From: Sulfurospirillum sp. 1612
GTDB lineage: Bacteria; Campylobacterota; Campylobacteria; Campylobacterales; Sulfurospirillaceae
Assembly: GCF_036556685.1 (NCBI RefSeq)
Contig: NZ_CP140614.1
Location: forward strand, 2,108,001-2,172,000
Direction of reading: 5' to 3'
Length of the DNA stretch: 64,000 nt
Shown: positions 56,301-62,539 of the stretch, piece by piece
How the letters are laid out: each line of letters opens with the position of its first letter
Numbering within the stretch: position 1 is the first letter of the stretch
The notes under the pieces: generated by a model
The model's input: the letters and a program-made list of their open reading frames with translations, nothing else
Databases searched by the model: none
What the model was told of the DNA's origin: nothing
Position numbers and translations under genes: made by a program

Positions 56301-56661
56301 TTGTATTATCTTTAAACAACACACCGTAATAACCGGTATTTGGATCGGAGTAGGTGGAGAGGATGGTGTAGCCTTTGGTTCTGATATCTTTGGTACTGCC
56401 ATCTGGTTGTGTGACTTTTTCTGTCACAAATTTATACTGAATATTCCCCTTATCATCTGTGACCACTTGACCGTCTTTCATCTGTTCTGTAACTCCAGCG
56501 AAAGCTTTGGCTTGGGAGGAAGAGAGTTTTACTTCACCTTTTTTATCAGCTAAATAATAAAAATATTTGCTTGGATCACTAACTATATCATTAGTTAAAT
56601 CACCGTAAGCTACATTTGCTGCGATTGCATTATCCAAATATGTTTCTACTACTGTTGCCAT
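41341..56661 (-). CDS. Giant RTX protein with lipase-like N-terminus, type I secreted
   Basis: A 5106-residue protein. Residues ~1-310 form a lipase/Mbeg1-like domain with nucleophile Ser182 in GHSAGG and a possible Asp/His pair near DIGKEISVLGSSHS. About 400-530 is an EF-hand-like Ca module (DTDKDG, DINGDG, DKNEDG). From ~825 to 3385 run many GGxGxDxUx nonapeptide blocks with 'YxFxxGDGxDxI..D..GNDTLxF' caps. About 3387-3475 is a copy of the terminal module, 3488-3605 a second EF-hand-like module, ~3650-3945 more RTX and ~3945-4620 VCBS/cadherin-like repeats (VNDAPV). RTX returns and a C-terminal secretion module ends the chain. AAGGA precedes the ATG. The likely role is a secreted or surface adhesin-enzyme; the target is unknown. 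Confidence 0.92.
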   Translation of the reverse strand: MATVVETYLDNAIAANVAYGDLTNDIVSDPSKYFYYLADKKGEVKLSSSQAKAFAGVTEQMKDGQVVTDDKGNIQYKFVTEKVTQPDGSTKDIRTKGYTILSTYSDPNTGYYGVLFKDNTTGKLTISNRGTQPNKLNDLLNDTSLVTKQVPEQFNSMATFMNQLIDEGKITKEDDVTMTGHSAGGTLTQMGTAAYSEYIDSASTQNSPGAKDLNSYVYEKDGQYYYREILSYSTTSGTPNYGNEQEITEAVYEAHLRFLANKDSAEVNNKITNIKADNGPTFIADLNEDIGKEISVLGSSHSLVDLVQILSSLPTDLFEKMPGYDASKNYKVVPLNALQLMAKYFNIDVTDIINANPNKDFVDGYLIFNPQNDIYLPAGLSIDFQDGHPIDFNSAIVHMSDPLVLDTDKDGFISTISLQDSETYFDINGDGVKDKTSWIKGNDALLVYDKNEDGQISGIDEVFGNDFKSGFDELRDVADSNYDNKIDRRDALFNRLQVWHDYNGNGKVDDGELKSLKDEGITSINLNSLQTTINLDGAILTEASHYLDTNGNQELAADLELEYTSTVSQDNSNYDGGIDIDTVLLPQLRGYGYVGNTLIDYNTNTTLETMAKEYAGDINLVANHFDDFLATWSGFYDMAATRGIAKEDFTPGFLNVTSIKLWMLEHFSGNLINAWRTEVHLRENTNGGYHITSYNDEDYIKEKYNELLSHYQGIFALQAFYEDKLSGLSYDLAQDQFVIADQNAFDESFVTYMNDTSVSIDYKIFLAETLNNLKDVFINFDFDGVLSNIEDDSLQTMVQSILNGQSSSTYYLFDKSNINTVKDITVIGDDSDDIININSNNHNSTIIANQGNDKIITKNSNDTYIFNRGDGVDTIYDTDGEDKIKFTANISKDDISFTTQGDNLVINIANSTDTITIIDFGKKANRIEKLTFANGDELSLESSNIISLFVTEGNDIVELDDANNTINALGGDDIIRTFAGDDTIYGGVGSDTIDAGNGDDTLIGGAGDDTLQGGSGNDIYIFAKGDGKDVITDSSGNDTLKFADGITKDDLIAKANGNDMIIGIKEDGVDFADLSDTITIKNYLTSGLIENIKLSDDTTINLDELQSGTEGDDYLAYGNNAVHVDALGGADTIISGNGDDVIVAGEGDDIIRSGNGANNIDAGAGDDVITSGSGDDVINAGSGDDTISAGSGNNTVDAGDGADIVTSGSGADTLIGGAGDDTLSSGYGADTLQGGRGDDLLQGGLGDDTYIFNRGDGADTIDDSYTYGYNHQLNQNAGNDTLKFGNGISADDLVVRADGADMIIGIKEDGVDFADLSDTITLRNYVDSNSRIENIMMSDGGIISLNQLISATEGDDQLIYGDDAVTIDALGGDDRIISGNGADILNGGSGNDHITSGNGDDVLDGADGNDILEAGAGNDTLKGGAGDDTLQGGSGADTLSGGSGNDLLQGGLGDDTYLFNRGDGVDVVYDAYQYGSGGNDTLIFGDGISQEDLIVKVDGSDLLIGLREDGKTFDALNDIVRLQDYFNPNNRIETLQLSDGSTLTLDQLQKGTQGDDTLYFDDNNTTIDALGGDDRVTTGLGDDNVNGGAGNDILITGGGDDVVKGEDGDDILQSGSGDDMIYGGAGSDTINAGDGNDTLQGGSGADTLYGGAGHDTYLYAKGDGHDTINDTSGNDTLKFAEGITKNDLIAKANGNDLIIAIKEDGVDFDALSDKIIIKNYLTGGKIENFLLANATTIALDEIEVGTEESDYLAYGDEPVTVDALSGDDTVITGAGADIIDAGSGNDTANSGGGADTLQGGEGDDVLNSAGGNDSLQGGAGNDVLNAGTGDDTLEGGTGVDTLKGGLGNDIYVFNKGDGKDKLSDEGGTDTIKFGDGISKEDLIFKQVGYDLILAIKEDGKSFNQLSDNIKITNYFRQQYTIETLKFSDGSEMSSSDVAGLFVDVNIQDTIFSAQGATLRGGAGDDTYVYNRGDFTVVVDDNFYKDGLEVNAGNDTLRFATGITKADVSIGVNGANLIIKVNGDETYQELQDIVVIKDWQSANRGIEKIIFSDGEVMNITKTEDFPTITFDNSWTTSRYYIYGNDNDEINGTSSNDTIESAGGEDIVYAGAGNDIVYGGDGNDIIDSGAGNDRIIGGAGDDYLKDNSGDDVYVFNRGDGRDFIKDTNGDDKIYFGDGITKDDIVIKVFDNNLAVGLKEGATSFYYLSDRIVIKDWYVQSGRIESFEFSDGTSLDVTEIIAGIGTDGDDTIFGLDNEDTTLNGGKGNDTLNGKNGNDTLNGGIGNDIINSGVGNDTLDGGVGNDSLDGGAGDDTYIFAKGMGKDTIVDSGGNDTLQINSELTKGDMLYERIGDDLVFGIKESGKSFDELSDTITIKNWFNSLNDRVETVKFSNGETITANDILVPTDQKDTFTYGAEADTISALGGDDYIESGAGDDVVNGDGGNDTIYGQDGNDTINGGEDNDTLYGGNDNDVLNGNDGDDTLYGGKGTDVLYGGTGNDTYVFGRGDGADTIYDYNESYSGWSGGNDTLKFAEGISADDILIKQVGSNLVVALKEDGKTFDELSDKIRITNWSYNDPIHPDYLETWQNYHARFGIDNFTFSDGTAWTTADIMAHIGTDDNDVIFGLDGADTIEGGKGDDTLYGRVGDDTYVFNRGDGKDTIYDAYRDGNAGNDTLKFGEGITQDDLIFKKDGNNVLVGIKEDGKTFDELSDVVTMQNWYNKNNRIENFELSDGTVLGQDIILRTPTEFDDHLEYGETADTISALGGDDYIESGAGDDVVNGDGGNDTIYGQDGNDTINGGEDNDTLYGGNDNDVLNGNDGDDTLYGNDGDDTLYGGKGTDVLYGGTGNDTYVFGRGDGADTIYDYNESYSGWSGGNDTLKFAEGISADDILIKQVGSNLVVALKEDGKTFDELSDKIRITNWSYNDPIHPDYLETWQNYHARFGIDNFTFSDGTAWTTADIMAHIGTDDNDVIFGLDGADTIEGGKGDDTLYGRVGDDTYVFNRGDGKDTIYDAYRDGNAGNDTLKFGEGITQDDLIFKKDGNNVLVGIKEDGKTFDELSDVVTMQNWYNKNNRIENFELSDGTVLGQDIILRTPTEFDDHLEYGETADTISALGGDDYIESGAGDDVVNGDGGNDTIYGQDGNDTINGGEDNDTLYGGNDNDVLNGNDGDDTLYGNDGDDTLYGGKGTDVLYGGTGNDTYVFGRGDGADTIYDYNESYSGWSGGNDTLKFAEGISADDILIKQVGSNLVVALKEDGKTFDELSDKIRITNWSYNDPIHPDYLETWQNYHARFGIDNFTFSDGTAWTTADIMAHIGTDDNDVIFGLDGADTIEGGKGDDTLYGRVGDDTYVFNRGDGKDTIYDAYRDGNAGNDTLKFGEGITQDDLAFWMDGGNLQVDAGNGDTVTINSQINPNNAIEKIELANGSYLTNIDLEKLIEDLNLYTSENNITINSAEDVHNNAQMMNIIQNAWRNSDNTGGEYTPPIVVDLNGDKVTSVAMEDGNVYFDYDGDGIKERTAWTQSGDALLAMDLNGDGIINNGSELFGNYTKLSDGTFASDGYAALAQYDSNHDNIIDANDSAFASLKLWKDVNNNGITDSGELTSLQLSSITAIYLYREDGSTFDQVIEAGNIISNQTNYTTQDTSGLVRDIWFQTDSNDTITNNETYISTDKDESFSGGEGNDTYIMKLGGGKDVIDDNDPTGLGVDTIKFADGISPNQILVAWDQATNGLLIGIRENGDNSTALRDLDNQVVIKNWFANEGKIEKFEFSDGTVLDTDSIYNKLLAARDNGELTARVLHNDDTLIGGRYNDVLFGASGNELLKGGDGDDYLSGQAGDDKLMGGNDDDTLNGNQGDDILMGESGDDYYIFERGDGHDIIIDSSGNDTLMFGSNITRQDILAKIVGDDIIFGLKEEGKTFDALSDTITIKNYAQSGFEIETVLFDDGSAYHVADLLNQAPILESAILTIDMQDIRVIADSFKVTDPDNDPLSYTVRTAPANGNLTLNSDGTWSYEAIGNYIGADSAVVQIDDGNGGVVEQTLNFNLRVSAPSIDTTSFGLQEDTPLSDNLSITNPVGGALTYEIITPSANGTFSIDANGNYSYDPKQDYNGDDAVIIKVTNAYGLSTTSTLSFAIEAVNDAPVANMDSATTEENTQLVLNIVDILANDTDVDTNDTMNIINVAAPVNRGNASLDATTGEFLFDPGSDFDHLAVGESEEVSVAYTIADSAGATSTSEIIITVTGTNDRPVLETLTPLETQEDAAMITGIITSTDVDDGATATYSTTAAIAGFTLNSDGSYSFNPADNAYQSLAKDERLDITIPVTVTDDQNATDSNNLIITVIGTNDVPTVEKTSEAFTLTNIRNIDGQVISSDVDGDTLNYSVSTQAEHGTVSVDENGKWTYKVDGYYMGEDSAVITVDDGNGGTITKTLNFNALVSAPTLADVTNTLDEDTNISDALHVTNPIGGALTYEIIDNVDHGVFTLNPDGTYSYTPNANYNGDDILSIRVTNEYGLSSVATIDLSVTPVNDAPVVSTDDQSFTLTNIRNIDGQVVASDIDDDTLNYSVQTQAQHGTLSVDENGKWHYKADGSYNGDDSAVITVDDGNGGKVTSTLNFTVKGYIYEGEDLVIDDNGEDTLVINTINKDDLGFSRDGADLQISVQDQNTIILKNYFTHINTGVNTIITAQGALALSRDVINDSQYGGFLALDSNDHLISGDDYSNWLIGNRGNDIVFAGKGNDYISGGDGDNMIFAGEGDDNINTGSGNDMIYGDDGSDQIYAGDGNDTLIGGKGDDTLFGQSGDDTIYGGEGNDTIYSDQGNDTIAAGAGDDFIDGSYGSDTYLFNKGDGNDTVVDTSWFGSSDVDKIVFGAGITQDNLQIIRDDYDLVFKVDDNDSMRVKYWFASDQRNTIEQLNFSDGSTLDLNAVNSLALTLGSDHNDWISGLSNFDDHIYAKEGNDFVYSFAGNDFLSGGKGDDFLEGGSGSDTYVFDQGDGHDTVNEWASCGTDSDVDTIKFSQNITQEDVSFALNGTNLLIQYGQDDMIKVTNTYNANAPIERMELSNGNYLTNVDMNLIIQQMSAYGSEHGMDNITNNDIRNNADLMQIVSSGWHSA
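46508..49416. repeat. 1050-bp tandem repeat array inside the RTX gene (2.8 copies)
   Basis: Units at 46508-47557, 47558-48607 and 48608-49416 look identical base for base wherever compared. The third lacks 27 bp (one nonapeptide, YGNDGDDTL) and is cut short at its far end. Each full unit encodes 350 residues of RTX blocks and caps. The near-perfect identity points to recent duplication or ongoing gene conversion. Confidence 0.92.
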
Positions 56662-56676
56662 TATTTTTTTCCTTAT

Positions 56677-57495
56677 TTAGTTTTTATTTTTATATGGGTT
56701 TGGAATAACTCTAGTTTGATAATCATATAAGTCTTTTTTATCTCTTTTTCCACATCTGCTTAGTGCACCATGGTGATATGGATTGAAAAGATTTATATAC
56801 CATCCTCCCCAAAATGCGAAACCTATGTATTTAGCCAAAACTTCACCTGTTTTTATGTTTTTTATCTTTTGAATATCTTTACTAATAAACGGAAATAAAA
56901 AAATCTCTCTATCCATACCTTTTTCAAGAGCATTGGTGTAAAACACATATTTTCTCTTTGGCACTTTGATAACATTTTTAAGATGATATTGTTTGATGAT
57001 CTCCTCTGCATTCTTACATGATCTATGATAGTTTGGATCATCTTTGGGAAGGCTATCGTATTTCGAGTTGCAATAGTTTAGGTAAACTATTTTAAAGCCT
57101 CCTTTAGCACAAACTCTTTCGCCGACATTACCATCTTTTAATAAATTAGTACAAATTCCTCTTTTCACTAATCCATTGTTTGCAAAAAAATGATACTCTT
57201 TATCATCATATGAATTATCAAATACATTCAACCCATCATAAAACCAGTAATCCAACTGCTCCTGTTTATTTGTCACGGTTTTATAGATATGTACGCCTCC
57301 ATTGGTGAAGCACAAGGTTTTATATACTATATAACCTACAATATGATCACCTACAGGGAAAAGCATAACAAGCAATAAGATTATCATCCTCTTTTGTTTG
57401 CTTTCAACTACTTTATCTATAATTCCTTTTTTGATGATCGGTACCAATATGGCATAATAGATCAGTAAAGGTACAATTAATATAATTAGCCCCAT
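56677..57495 (-). CDS. Membrane protein of unknown function upstream of the RTX gene
   Basis: The 272-residue protein has two N-terminal hydrophobic helices (about 3-22 and 37-55) and a soluble remainder with several Cys residues (LCF, GICTN, RVCAK, NYCNS, HRSCKN, SRCGK). I recognise no family. GGATGG precedes the ATG and the stop is 15 bp before the RTX start on the same strand, so it is probably co-transcribed. It could assist secretion or protect the cell from the lipase-like domain, but nothing in the sequence shows either. Confidence 0.6.
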   Translation of the reverse strand: MGLIILIVPLLIYYAILVPIIKKGIIDKVVESKQKRMIILLLVMLFPVGDHIVGYIVYKTLCFTNGGVHIYKTVTNKQEQLDYWFYDGLNVFDNSYDDKEYHFFANNGLVKRGICTNLLKDGNVGERVCAKGGFKIVYLNYCNSKYDSLPKDDPNYHRSCKNAEEIIKQYHLKNVIKVPKRKYVFYTNALEKGMDREIFLFPFISKDIQKIKNIKTGEVLAKYIGFAFWGGWYINLFNPYHHGALSRCGKRDKKDLYDYQTRVIPNPYKNKN

Positions 57496-58250
57496 AATCC
57501 ATCCTTTATCTTTTGTATTTTATTTTGCTTATGCTGCTGTATCTGTTCGTTCATGATCTTTCCCTTTTGTTTGTTGTCTTGATATGTAAATATTTGCTTG
57601 GTTTGAAATGTTTACATGTGAAGACATCATGATAGTAGTTTGAGTTTGGAAGTATAGTGATATGCATTTTTATCATATTTATCCTCATAGTTTTCCTTTT
57701 GATGTTAGATGCTCTGCATACAAAGGAATCTTATTTTAAATTTATTTTATAGATACAAATATAGAGTCTCTATAGTTACAATCTTGGAGTACATGATGTT
57801 CTATGACAATTGAAAAATATGATACATGGTTTTTGTTTTATAGCTGATCTTATCTGCCCGAGCGTATGATATCTTTATATATATTCATACCGACAAGTTA
57901 TAAAACGGATAAATTGAACGAACGGTTTATTGTAACGACTGTTTTATAAGATAGAAATTAAAAACAGTACTTTTGTTAACAAATAATCAACAAATTGTTA
58001 ATAGTTTTTAATAATTACGTGAATCTCATGGTTTCAAAGTAATTTATATTGATCATCATCTATCATGTTCTTATCCTATATACTCTTAAGAAATTTAGGA
58101 TACCAGTCTAACCATGTAGTGAATCTTAGATTGATCTGGATAGACTATATGCCTGACACAGGGCAAGCAGTGCACAAACCTACTCTACTATGTATGGAAA
58201 AGTAAATATGTACACCGATACAAATACAGCCCCTTCTATTCATTAATAAT
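57496..58250. other. AT-rich intergenic region upstream of the RTX operon
   Basis: About 750 bp with no supportable gene. It presumably holds the promoter of the minus-strand RTX operon. An inverted pair TTATAAAAC (57898-57906) / GTTTTATAA (57941-57949) surrounds two CGAACGGTTT-like stretches and could be a regulator site. Nothing else stands out. Confidence 0.4.
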
Positions 58251-58799
58251 CTATCTAAAATCAGCCGGACAACTATCCATATACTCTTCAATACCGTCCT
58301 TTCTCCAGAGGTCATGCTTTACTAGATAGTCTTTCACCTCTTGAGCATTATATGTCGTCATGTCATAGGGTTGTTTTTTATAAATATTGATTTCGGCATA
58401 CACCTTACCATCCAAGCCAAGTCCACAAGGAGCAGCATTTTGAAGAGAAGTCACATTGAGAGAGCTAGAAGTACATGTATCTACAAACCCTTTGGCAGTA
58501 TGGATCAAACTTCCTTGAGCATTGTTGATCTTATTGCCTGCAACTTTCACAAATGCAAAATATTTATAACCGTAATGCAATGTCAATGCGGCAGCATTTT
58601 GCAAGAGATGTGTGTTTCTTGTTGAAATATTGTACCCATACGAAGGACTATTCCATTTTTGTTGGCCTGCTATCATAAAATTTCTTTTGGTTTTGGTCGC
58701 GTCGTATTTATATTCACAAACAGCCAACTTGCTAGAACACCCGTTAAATAAAATCAAAGCACCAACACTTAACAATCCATATATAATCAATTTTTTCAT
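58251..58799 (-). CDS. Putative lipoprotein
   Basis: The 182-residue protein has a signal peptide and lipobox LFNGC (Cys at about 21), then a compact domain with conserved-looking aromatic and Cys residues (VCEYKYDATK, DTCTSSS, AAPCGLG, DSCPADF). The family is not recognised. Only 15 bp separate it from the TraT-like gene upstream, so the two form an operon. Probably outer membrane or periplasm-facing. Confidence 0.65.
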   Translation of the reverse strand: MKKLIIYGLLSVGALILFNGCSSKLAVCEYKYDATKTKRNFMIAGQQKWNSPSYGYNISTRNTHLLQNAAALTLHYGYKYFAFVKVAGNKINNAQGSLIHTAKGFVDTCTSSSLNVTSLQNAAPCGLGLDGKVYAEINIYKKQPYDMTTYNAQEVKDYLVKHDLWRKDGIEEYMDSCPADFR

Positions 58800-58814
58800 T
58801 GTTCTCTCTTCTCC

Positions 58815-59432
58815 TTATTCTAATATATCAGCAATCTTTTGCACCGCTTGAGTTTCCATGATACCTTTGGCTTCCATCGGTTTCAATCCCATCTTCACAG
58901 CCTGTACCAAGACTCTTGTTTTATCTTCATCACTCCATTGTCCCAAGGTATTCTTTGTACGTAAAGAGATATCAATCACTGCTCGATACGTTTCATCCCT
59001 TGTGGCATTTTCAACGATTCCCATAGCAAGGGCTGCGGTGATACCGATTAAGATACTATCGCCACCACTGTTGCCATTAGCACTTGCCAAAGCTCCCGCC
59101 GTTGCTCCACCAAGGGCAGCACCACCATAATGAGCTGCTTCTTTGAGGTTATTGGCAAACAAGGTATTGACATGCATGCTGATCGTTGCAAGTTCCGGAT
59201 TATCGACTAAAGTAACACCACGTTTCAAAAGTGCTTGTTTAAGAGGCGCTTTTAGCTTTAAAATGCTCGCAGTGGTTCCAGTAACCCTTAGATATACTTT
59301 TTTATCTTCTAGGGCTTTAGGGCTCAGTGAGACTGTTCGAGTCATTGCCGATTGCACCTGCAGGGTTGTGGTTCCACATCCACTAAATAAAAAAGCGGTT
59401 AGGACCATCATGCCCACTAAGAATTTCTTCAT
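58815..59432 (-). CDS. traT: TraT-like outer membrane lipoprotein
   Basis: The 205-residue protein has lipobox FSGC (Cys about 19) followed by the TraT-family pattern: MTRTVSLSP near 31-39, KVYLRVTGTT, and the glycine/alanine-rich stretch GGAALGGATAGALASANGNSGG. An internal hydrophobic segment follows. TraT proteins are surface-exclusion or serum-resistance lipoproteins first found on conjugative plasmids, with chromosomal homologues. It is a little shorter than plasmid TraT. Its presence near an integrase fits mobile origin, though not decisively. Confidence 0.8.
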   Translation of the reverse strand: MKKFLVGMMVLTAFLFSGCGTTTLQVQSAMTRTVSLSPKALEDKKVYLRVTGTTASILKLKAPLKQALLKRGVTLVDNPELATISMHVNTLFANNLKEAAHYGGAALGGATAGALASANGNSGGDSILIGITAALAMGIVENATRDETYRAVIDISLRTKNTLGQWSDEDKTRVLVQAVKMGLKPMEAKGIMETQAVQKIADILE

Positions 59433-59507
59433 ACTCCTTCTCCTTTTTATAGTTTTTATGAATTATACTTAATGAATTTTTATAATTAAATTAACACATA
59501 AATATCA

Positions 59508-59876
59508 TTAACTGTTCCCAAGTCCCCACTTAATAATACCTTTAATAATATCAACCATCACCAAGGTGCTTCTGTGATTGTGAATCATCGTAATATAATC
59601 AAGCAGTAAATACTCAATAAACACAAACAATGCTGCATACCAGAATCCTTTTCTCTCTTTGAGTATTAGCAGTATCAAATAGCCGATACCAAAGCATAAA
59701 ATTGCCAATCCCCACTTAGCAAAGTTATTACCGATAAAATGATCTCCGACATACCAGCCGCCAATCACCATAGGAAGCACGGGGAGCGTAAAGATAGCAA
59801 TAACAAATACAACACCAAACGCTGCTTCGTCAGTATTGATAGTCCAATACGGTCCTGGATGATAATTGTTACTCAT
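59508..59876 (-). CDS. Small membrane protein of unknown function
   Basis: The 122-residue protein has about three to four hydrophobic helices (about 18-45, 52-72, 77-95 and possibly 102-118). A GGAG-type site precedes the ATG. No family is recognised. It lies 75 bp upstream of the TraT-like gene, same strand. Confidence 0.6.
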   Translation of the reverse strand: MSNNYHPGPYWTINTDEAAFGVVFVIAIFTLPVLPMVIGGWYVGDHFIGNNFAKWGLAILCFGIGYLILLILKERKGFWYAALFVFIEYLLLDYITMIHNHRSTLVMVDIIKGIIKWGLGNS

Positions 59877-60353
59877 GTTCTTTTTCTCCTTTTATTAAAA
59901 TTAATGACATTTATAATATTCCTCTATATGTTTAATGCTGCTAACCCTAAAAAGATTCACACTCCTATTAAAATCACAAAAAAATCAACATACCAAAATC
60001 AAAAAGCTTTGGTCTAAAAGTATTTGCTGCTTTGATATGAAATCGTTGTTGCATAAAATTTGAAATATGCTCAATTTTTGTCAGATTCACTTTTCTTAGA
60101 TTATTGCTGTTTCAATACGGTTTTTGAAACAATGATAGGCTATTATTTTAAGAATACTCAATATCACTCCTTGTTTTATCGTTATTTCAAAGGGATAGTG
60201 AAAGTATAGAAATTAATATGGACATTTTTAGTCTATTTAATTTAAAAAGGGGAAGGTAAGATTTCTATAAGTTTTTCAAACTACGCTATCACGATGCATT
60301 TGTCTTTATTTTGCTCATGTTTCAATCTTTTTTGATTTACATCATTGCACTAT
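59877..60353. other. Intergenic region, nothing recognised
   Basis: About 475 bp of AT-rich sequence between the small membrane protein and the thiamine-binding-type gene. I see no open frame with a ribosome site, no tRNA and no copy of the selC 3' end here. Confidence 0.4.
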
Positions 60354-60665
60354 TTAGCTTTTGATTGGCACATCCACTTTGGCTTGTACTGAGGCGATTT
60401 TTTGATGCATGCCATCGACTCTGCTGGCTCTGATGTCAAATTTCGCACACGCATAGATGCGATCATTCTCTTCGAGTTGTAGGTAGGCCTCTTCTAAAAG
60501 CTGCAATGCTTCTTTCATCGTTTTGGTCTCGACCACCGTGCTCATCGCGGTGAGTTTATAGGGAAATCCACTCTTTTCTATCAGCTTGATGATTTGTGCG
60601 ACATCAGCACTCTTGCTCTCGCCTCCACTTAGTGGGAACATACTCAATTCCATCAAAACACTCAT
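60354..60665 (-). CDS. MTH1187/YkoF-family thiamine-binding-type protein
   Basis: The 103-residue cytoplasmic protein of the DUF77 (MTH1187) family has a ferredoxin-like fold, with the start SVLMELSMFPL and the segment TAMSTVVETKTMKEAL typical of the family. Members bind thiamine or related compounds. It lies 9 bp after the YgiQ-type gene and is likely in its operon. Confidence 0.82.
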   Translation of the reverse strand: MSVLMELSMFPLSGGESKSADVAQIIKLIEKSGFPYKLTAMSTVVETKTMKEALQLLEEAYLQLEENDRIYACAKFDIRASRVDGMHQKIASVQAKVDVPIKS

Positions 60666-60674
60666 TTTCTCTCC

Positions 60675-62393
60675 TTAACTGTCAAATCCACTTTTAAACA
60701 TGTTGTTTTTTTTACTCACGACGATCTCTTTTTGCTTTTCTTTTCTCACCGTATCTTTTTCTACAAAAAGCGGCTTTCTGCTTTTGGGCTCCAACCCTGT
60801 ATAGTACATCAAAGTCGAGTAGGTCGAAGGTGTTGGGGTGAAGACTTGAGCTTGTTCGGGACTCATTTTGAGCACATTGGTAGCAAAATTTTTGAGATTG
60901 TGCATGTGCTTTTCCTCACAACCCGGATGTGCGGCGATCAGGTAGTAGGTCAAAAACTGTTTTTTGCCAGATTCTCGGTTGAGCTTATCAAAAAGCACTT
61001 TGAAATCCACAAGCGCTTTTTTGCCGGGTTTTCCCATGAGAGAAAGAATCTCATCGTCCACATGTTCCGGAGCGATCTTCATCTGTCCACTGATGTGATG
61101 ATTGATGATCTCTTTGAGGTATGTATATCCATGCGCTTTGTCATCGCTGATGAGGTCATACCGCACGCCTGAGGCTATAAACGCTTTTTTGATGCCTTTG
61201 ATTTTTCTCACATTACGAAGCAAATCTATCTGTCTTTGATGCGTTGGTTTGAGGGCTTTACACATCGTGGGAAACATACAGCTTTTTTCTTCACATGTCC
61301 CTTTTTTGATCTTTTTATTGCACTCGTATCCGTACATGTTCGCTGTCGGTCCACCGATATCGGAGATGATGCCTTTAAAATCTTTGTAAGTCGTAAAAAG
61401 TCGCGCCTCATCAAGAATCGATGCTTCACTGCGACTTCTGATCGTGCGTCCCTGATGCACGCTAATCGCGCAGAAATTACACTCCCCATAACAACCCTGA
61501 TGGGTGGAAATCGAAAATTTAATCGTCTCCAATGCTTTGACTTTTCCCTCGCTCTGATGATACGGATGCAAATCCCGCTCAAAGCCGAGCGCGCTCACCG
61601 CGTCTAACTCATGAGTATCTAGATACATAGAAGGAGGATTTTGAATCAGGTAGCGACTGTCGACTTTTTGACACAATCCTTGGGCGCTGATGGGGTCATT
61701 GTTGTGATAAAACAGATCAAACATGTCGATAAATTTGTGCTTATCATGGAGTACTTCTTCATGGCTAGGGAGTTGTAAATAGTCACTTCTTGGCTCTTTT
61801 GAGATATAACTAAGCCCCCTTACATGATGAGGCGCAATGTCACTTTTAAGTGCATCGGCAAACTCTACCACGCTTTTATCTGCCATCCCATAGATCAAAT
61901 AATCTGCTTTGGCATCAAAGATGATGGGTTTGCGGATTTTGTTAGACCAAAAATCATAGTGACTCACGCGTCTCAAACTCGCTTCAATCCCACCTAACAC
62001 GATAGGTACCGTTTCTTTGAAATAGCGTCTTATAAGATTAGTATAGACCAAACTCGCACGATCAGGTCGCTTGGTATTTTTGCCACCAGGAGTATAGTCA
62101 TCATCGCTTCTGAATTTTTTCGTCGCCGTGTAGTTGGAGACCATCGAATCCACACTACCACCACTCACACCCCAAAACAGTCTTGGTTCGCCCAATCGTT
62201 TGATATCAACATCTGAGGTAATATCAGGTTGGCCGATGATACCCACGCGATATCCGGCATTTTCTAAAATCCTACCAACCACAGCAACGCCCATATAAGG
62301 GCTGTCGATATAAGCATCAGAGGTTATCAGTATCACATCAAGATGCCGCCATCCGCGTTTTTTCATCTCCGCTCTTGTAGTGGGTAAAAACAT
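60675..62393 (-). CDS. YgiQ-family radical SAM protein
   Basis: The 572-residue protein has an N-terminal UPF0313 domain (VILITSDAYIDSPYMGVAVVGR), a radical SAM core with the 4Fe-4S motif CYGECNFC (about residue 302), and a C-terminal DUF3362-like tail with an additional Cys cluster (CNKKIKKGTCEEKSCMFPTMC). The reaction is not established for the family. The ATG is supported by length and conservation of the start. Confidence 0.88.
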   Translation of the reverse strand: MFLPTTRAEMKKRGWRHLDVILITSDAYIDSPYMGVAVVGRILENAGYRVGIIGQPDITSDVDIKRLGEPRLFWGVSGGSVDSMVSNYTATKKFRSDDDYTPGGKNTKRPDRASLVYTNLIRRYFKETVPIVLGGIEASLRRVSHYDFWSNKIRKPIIFDAKADYLIYGMADKSVVEFADALKSDIAPHHVRGLSYISKEPRSDYLQLPSHEEVLHDKHKFIDMFDLFYHNNDPISAQGLCQKVDSRYLIQNPPSMYLDTHELDAVSALGFERDLHPYHQSEGKVKALETIKFSISTHQGCYGECNFCAISVHQGRTIRSRSEASILDEARLFTTYKDFKGIISDIGGPTANMYGYECNKKIKKGTCEEKSCMFPTMCKALKPTHQRQIDLLRNVRKIKGIKKAFIASGVRYDLISDDKAHGYTYLKEIINHHISGQMKIAPEHVDDEILSLMGKPGKKALVDFKVLFDKLNRESGKKQFLTYYLIAAHPGCEEKHMHNLKNFATNVLKMSPEQAQVFTPTPSTYSTLMYYTGLEPKSRKPLFVEKDTVRKEKQKEIVVSKKNNMFKSGFDS

Positions 62394-62493
62394 AAATCTC
62401 CTAAGCTTTCTTTAGTAAAACTAATATACCATATCCGCTCTATAAATCGGCTTTTTAGCTGTGTTTTTTCAAATAAATAGAAAACAAAAGTAG

Positions 62494-62521
62494 AGAAAGA
62501 GAGCCAAAAGACTCTCTTTCT
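62494..62521 (-). terminator. Terminator of the formate dehydrogenase gene
   Basis: A 10-bp perfect stem (AGAAAGAGAG/CTCTCTTTCT) with an 8-base loop lies 19 bp after the stop on the minus strand, followed by a modest T-rich stretch. Confidence 0.6.
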
Positions 62522-62539
62522 TAATAGAAGAGATGAATA

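Noticed and set aside
57898..57949. Attachment-site remnant
   Set aside because: The inverted pair there has no similarity to the selC 3' end; at most a regulator site or hairpin.
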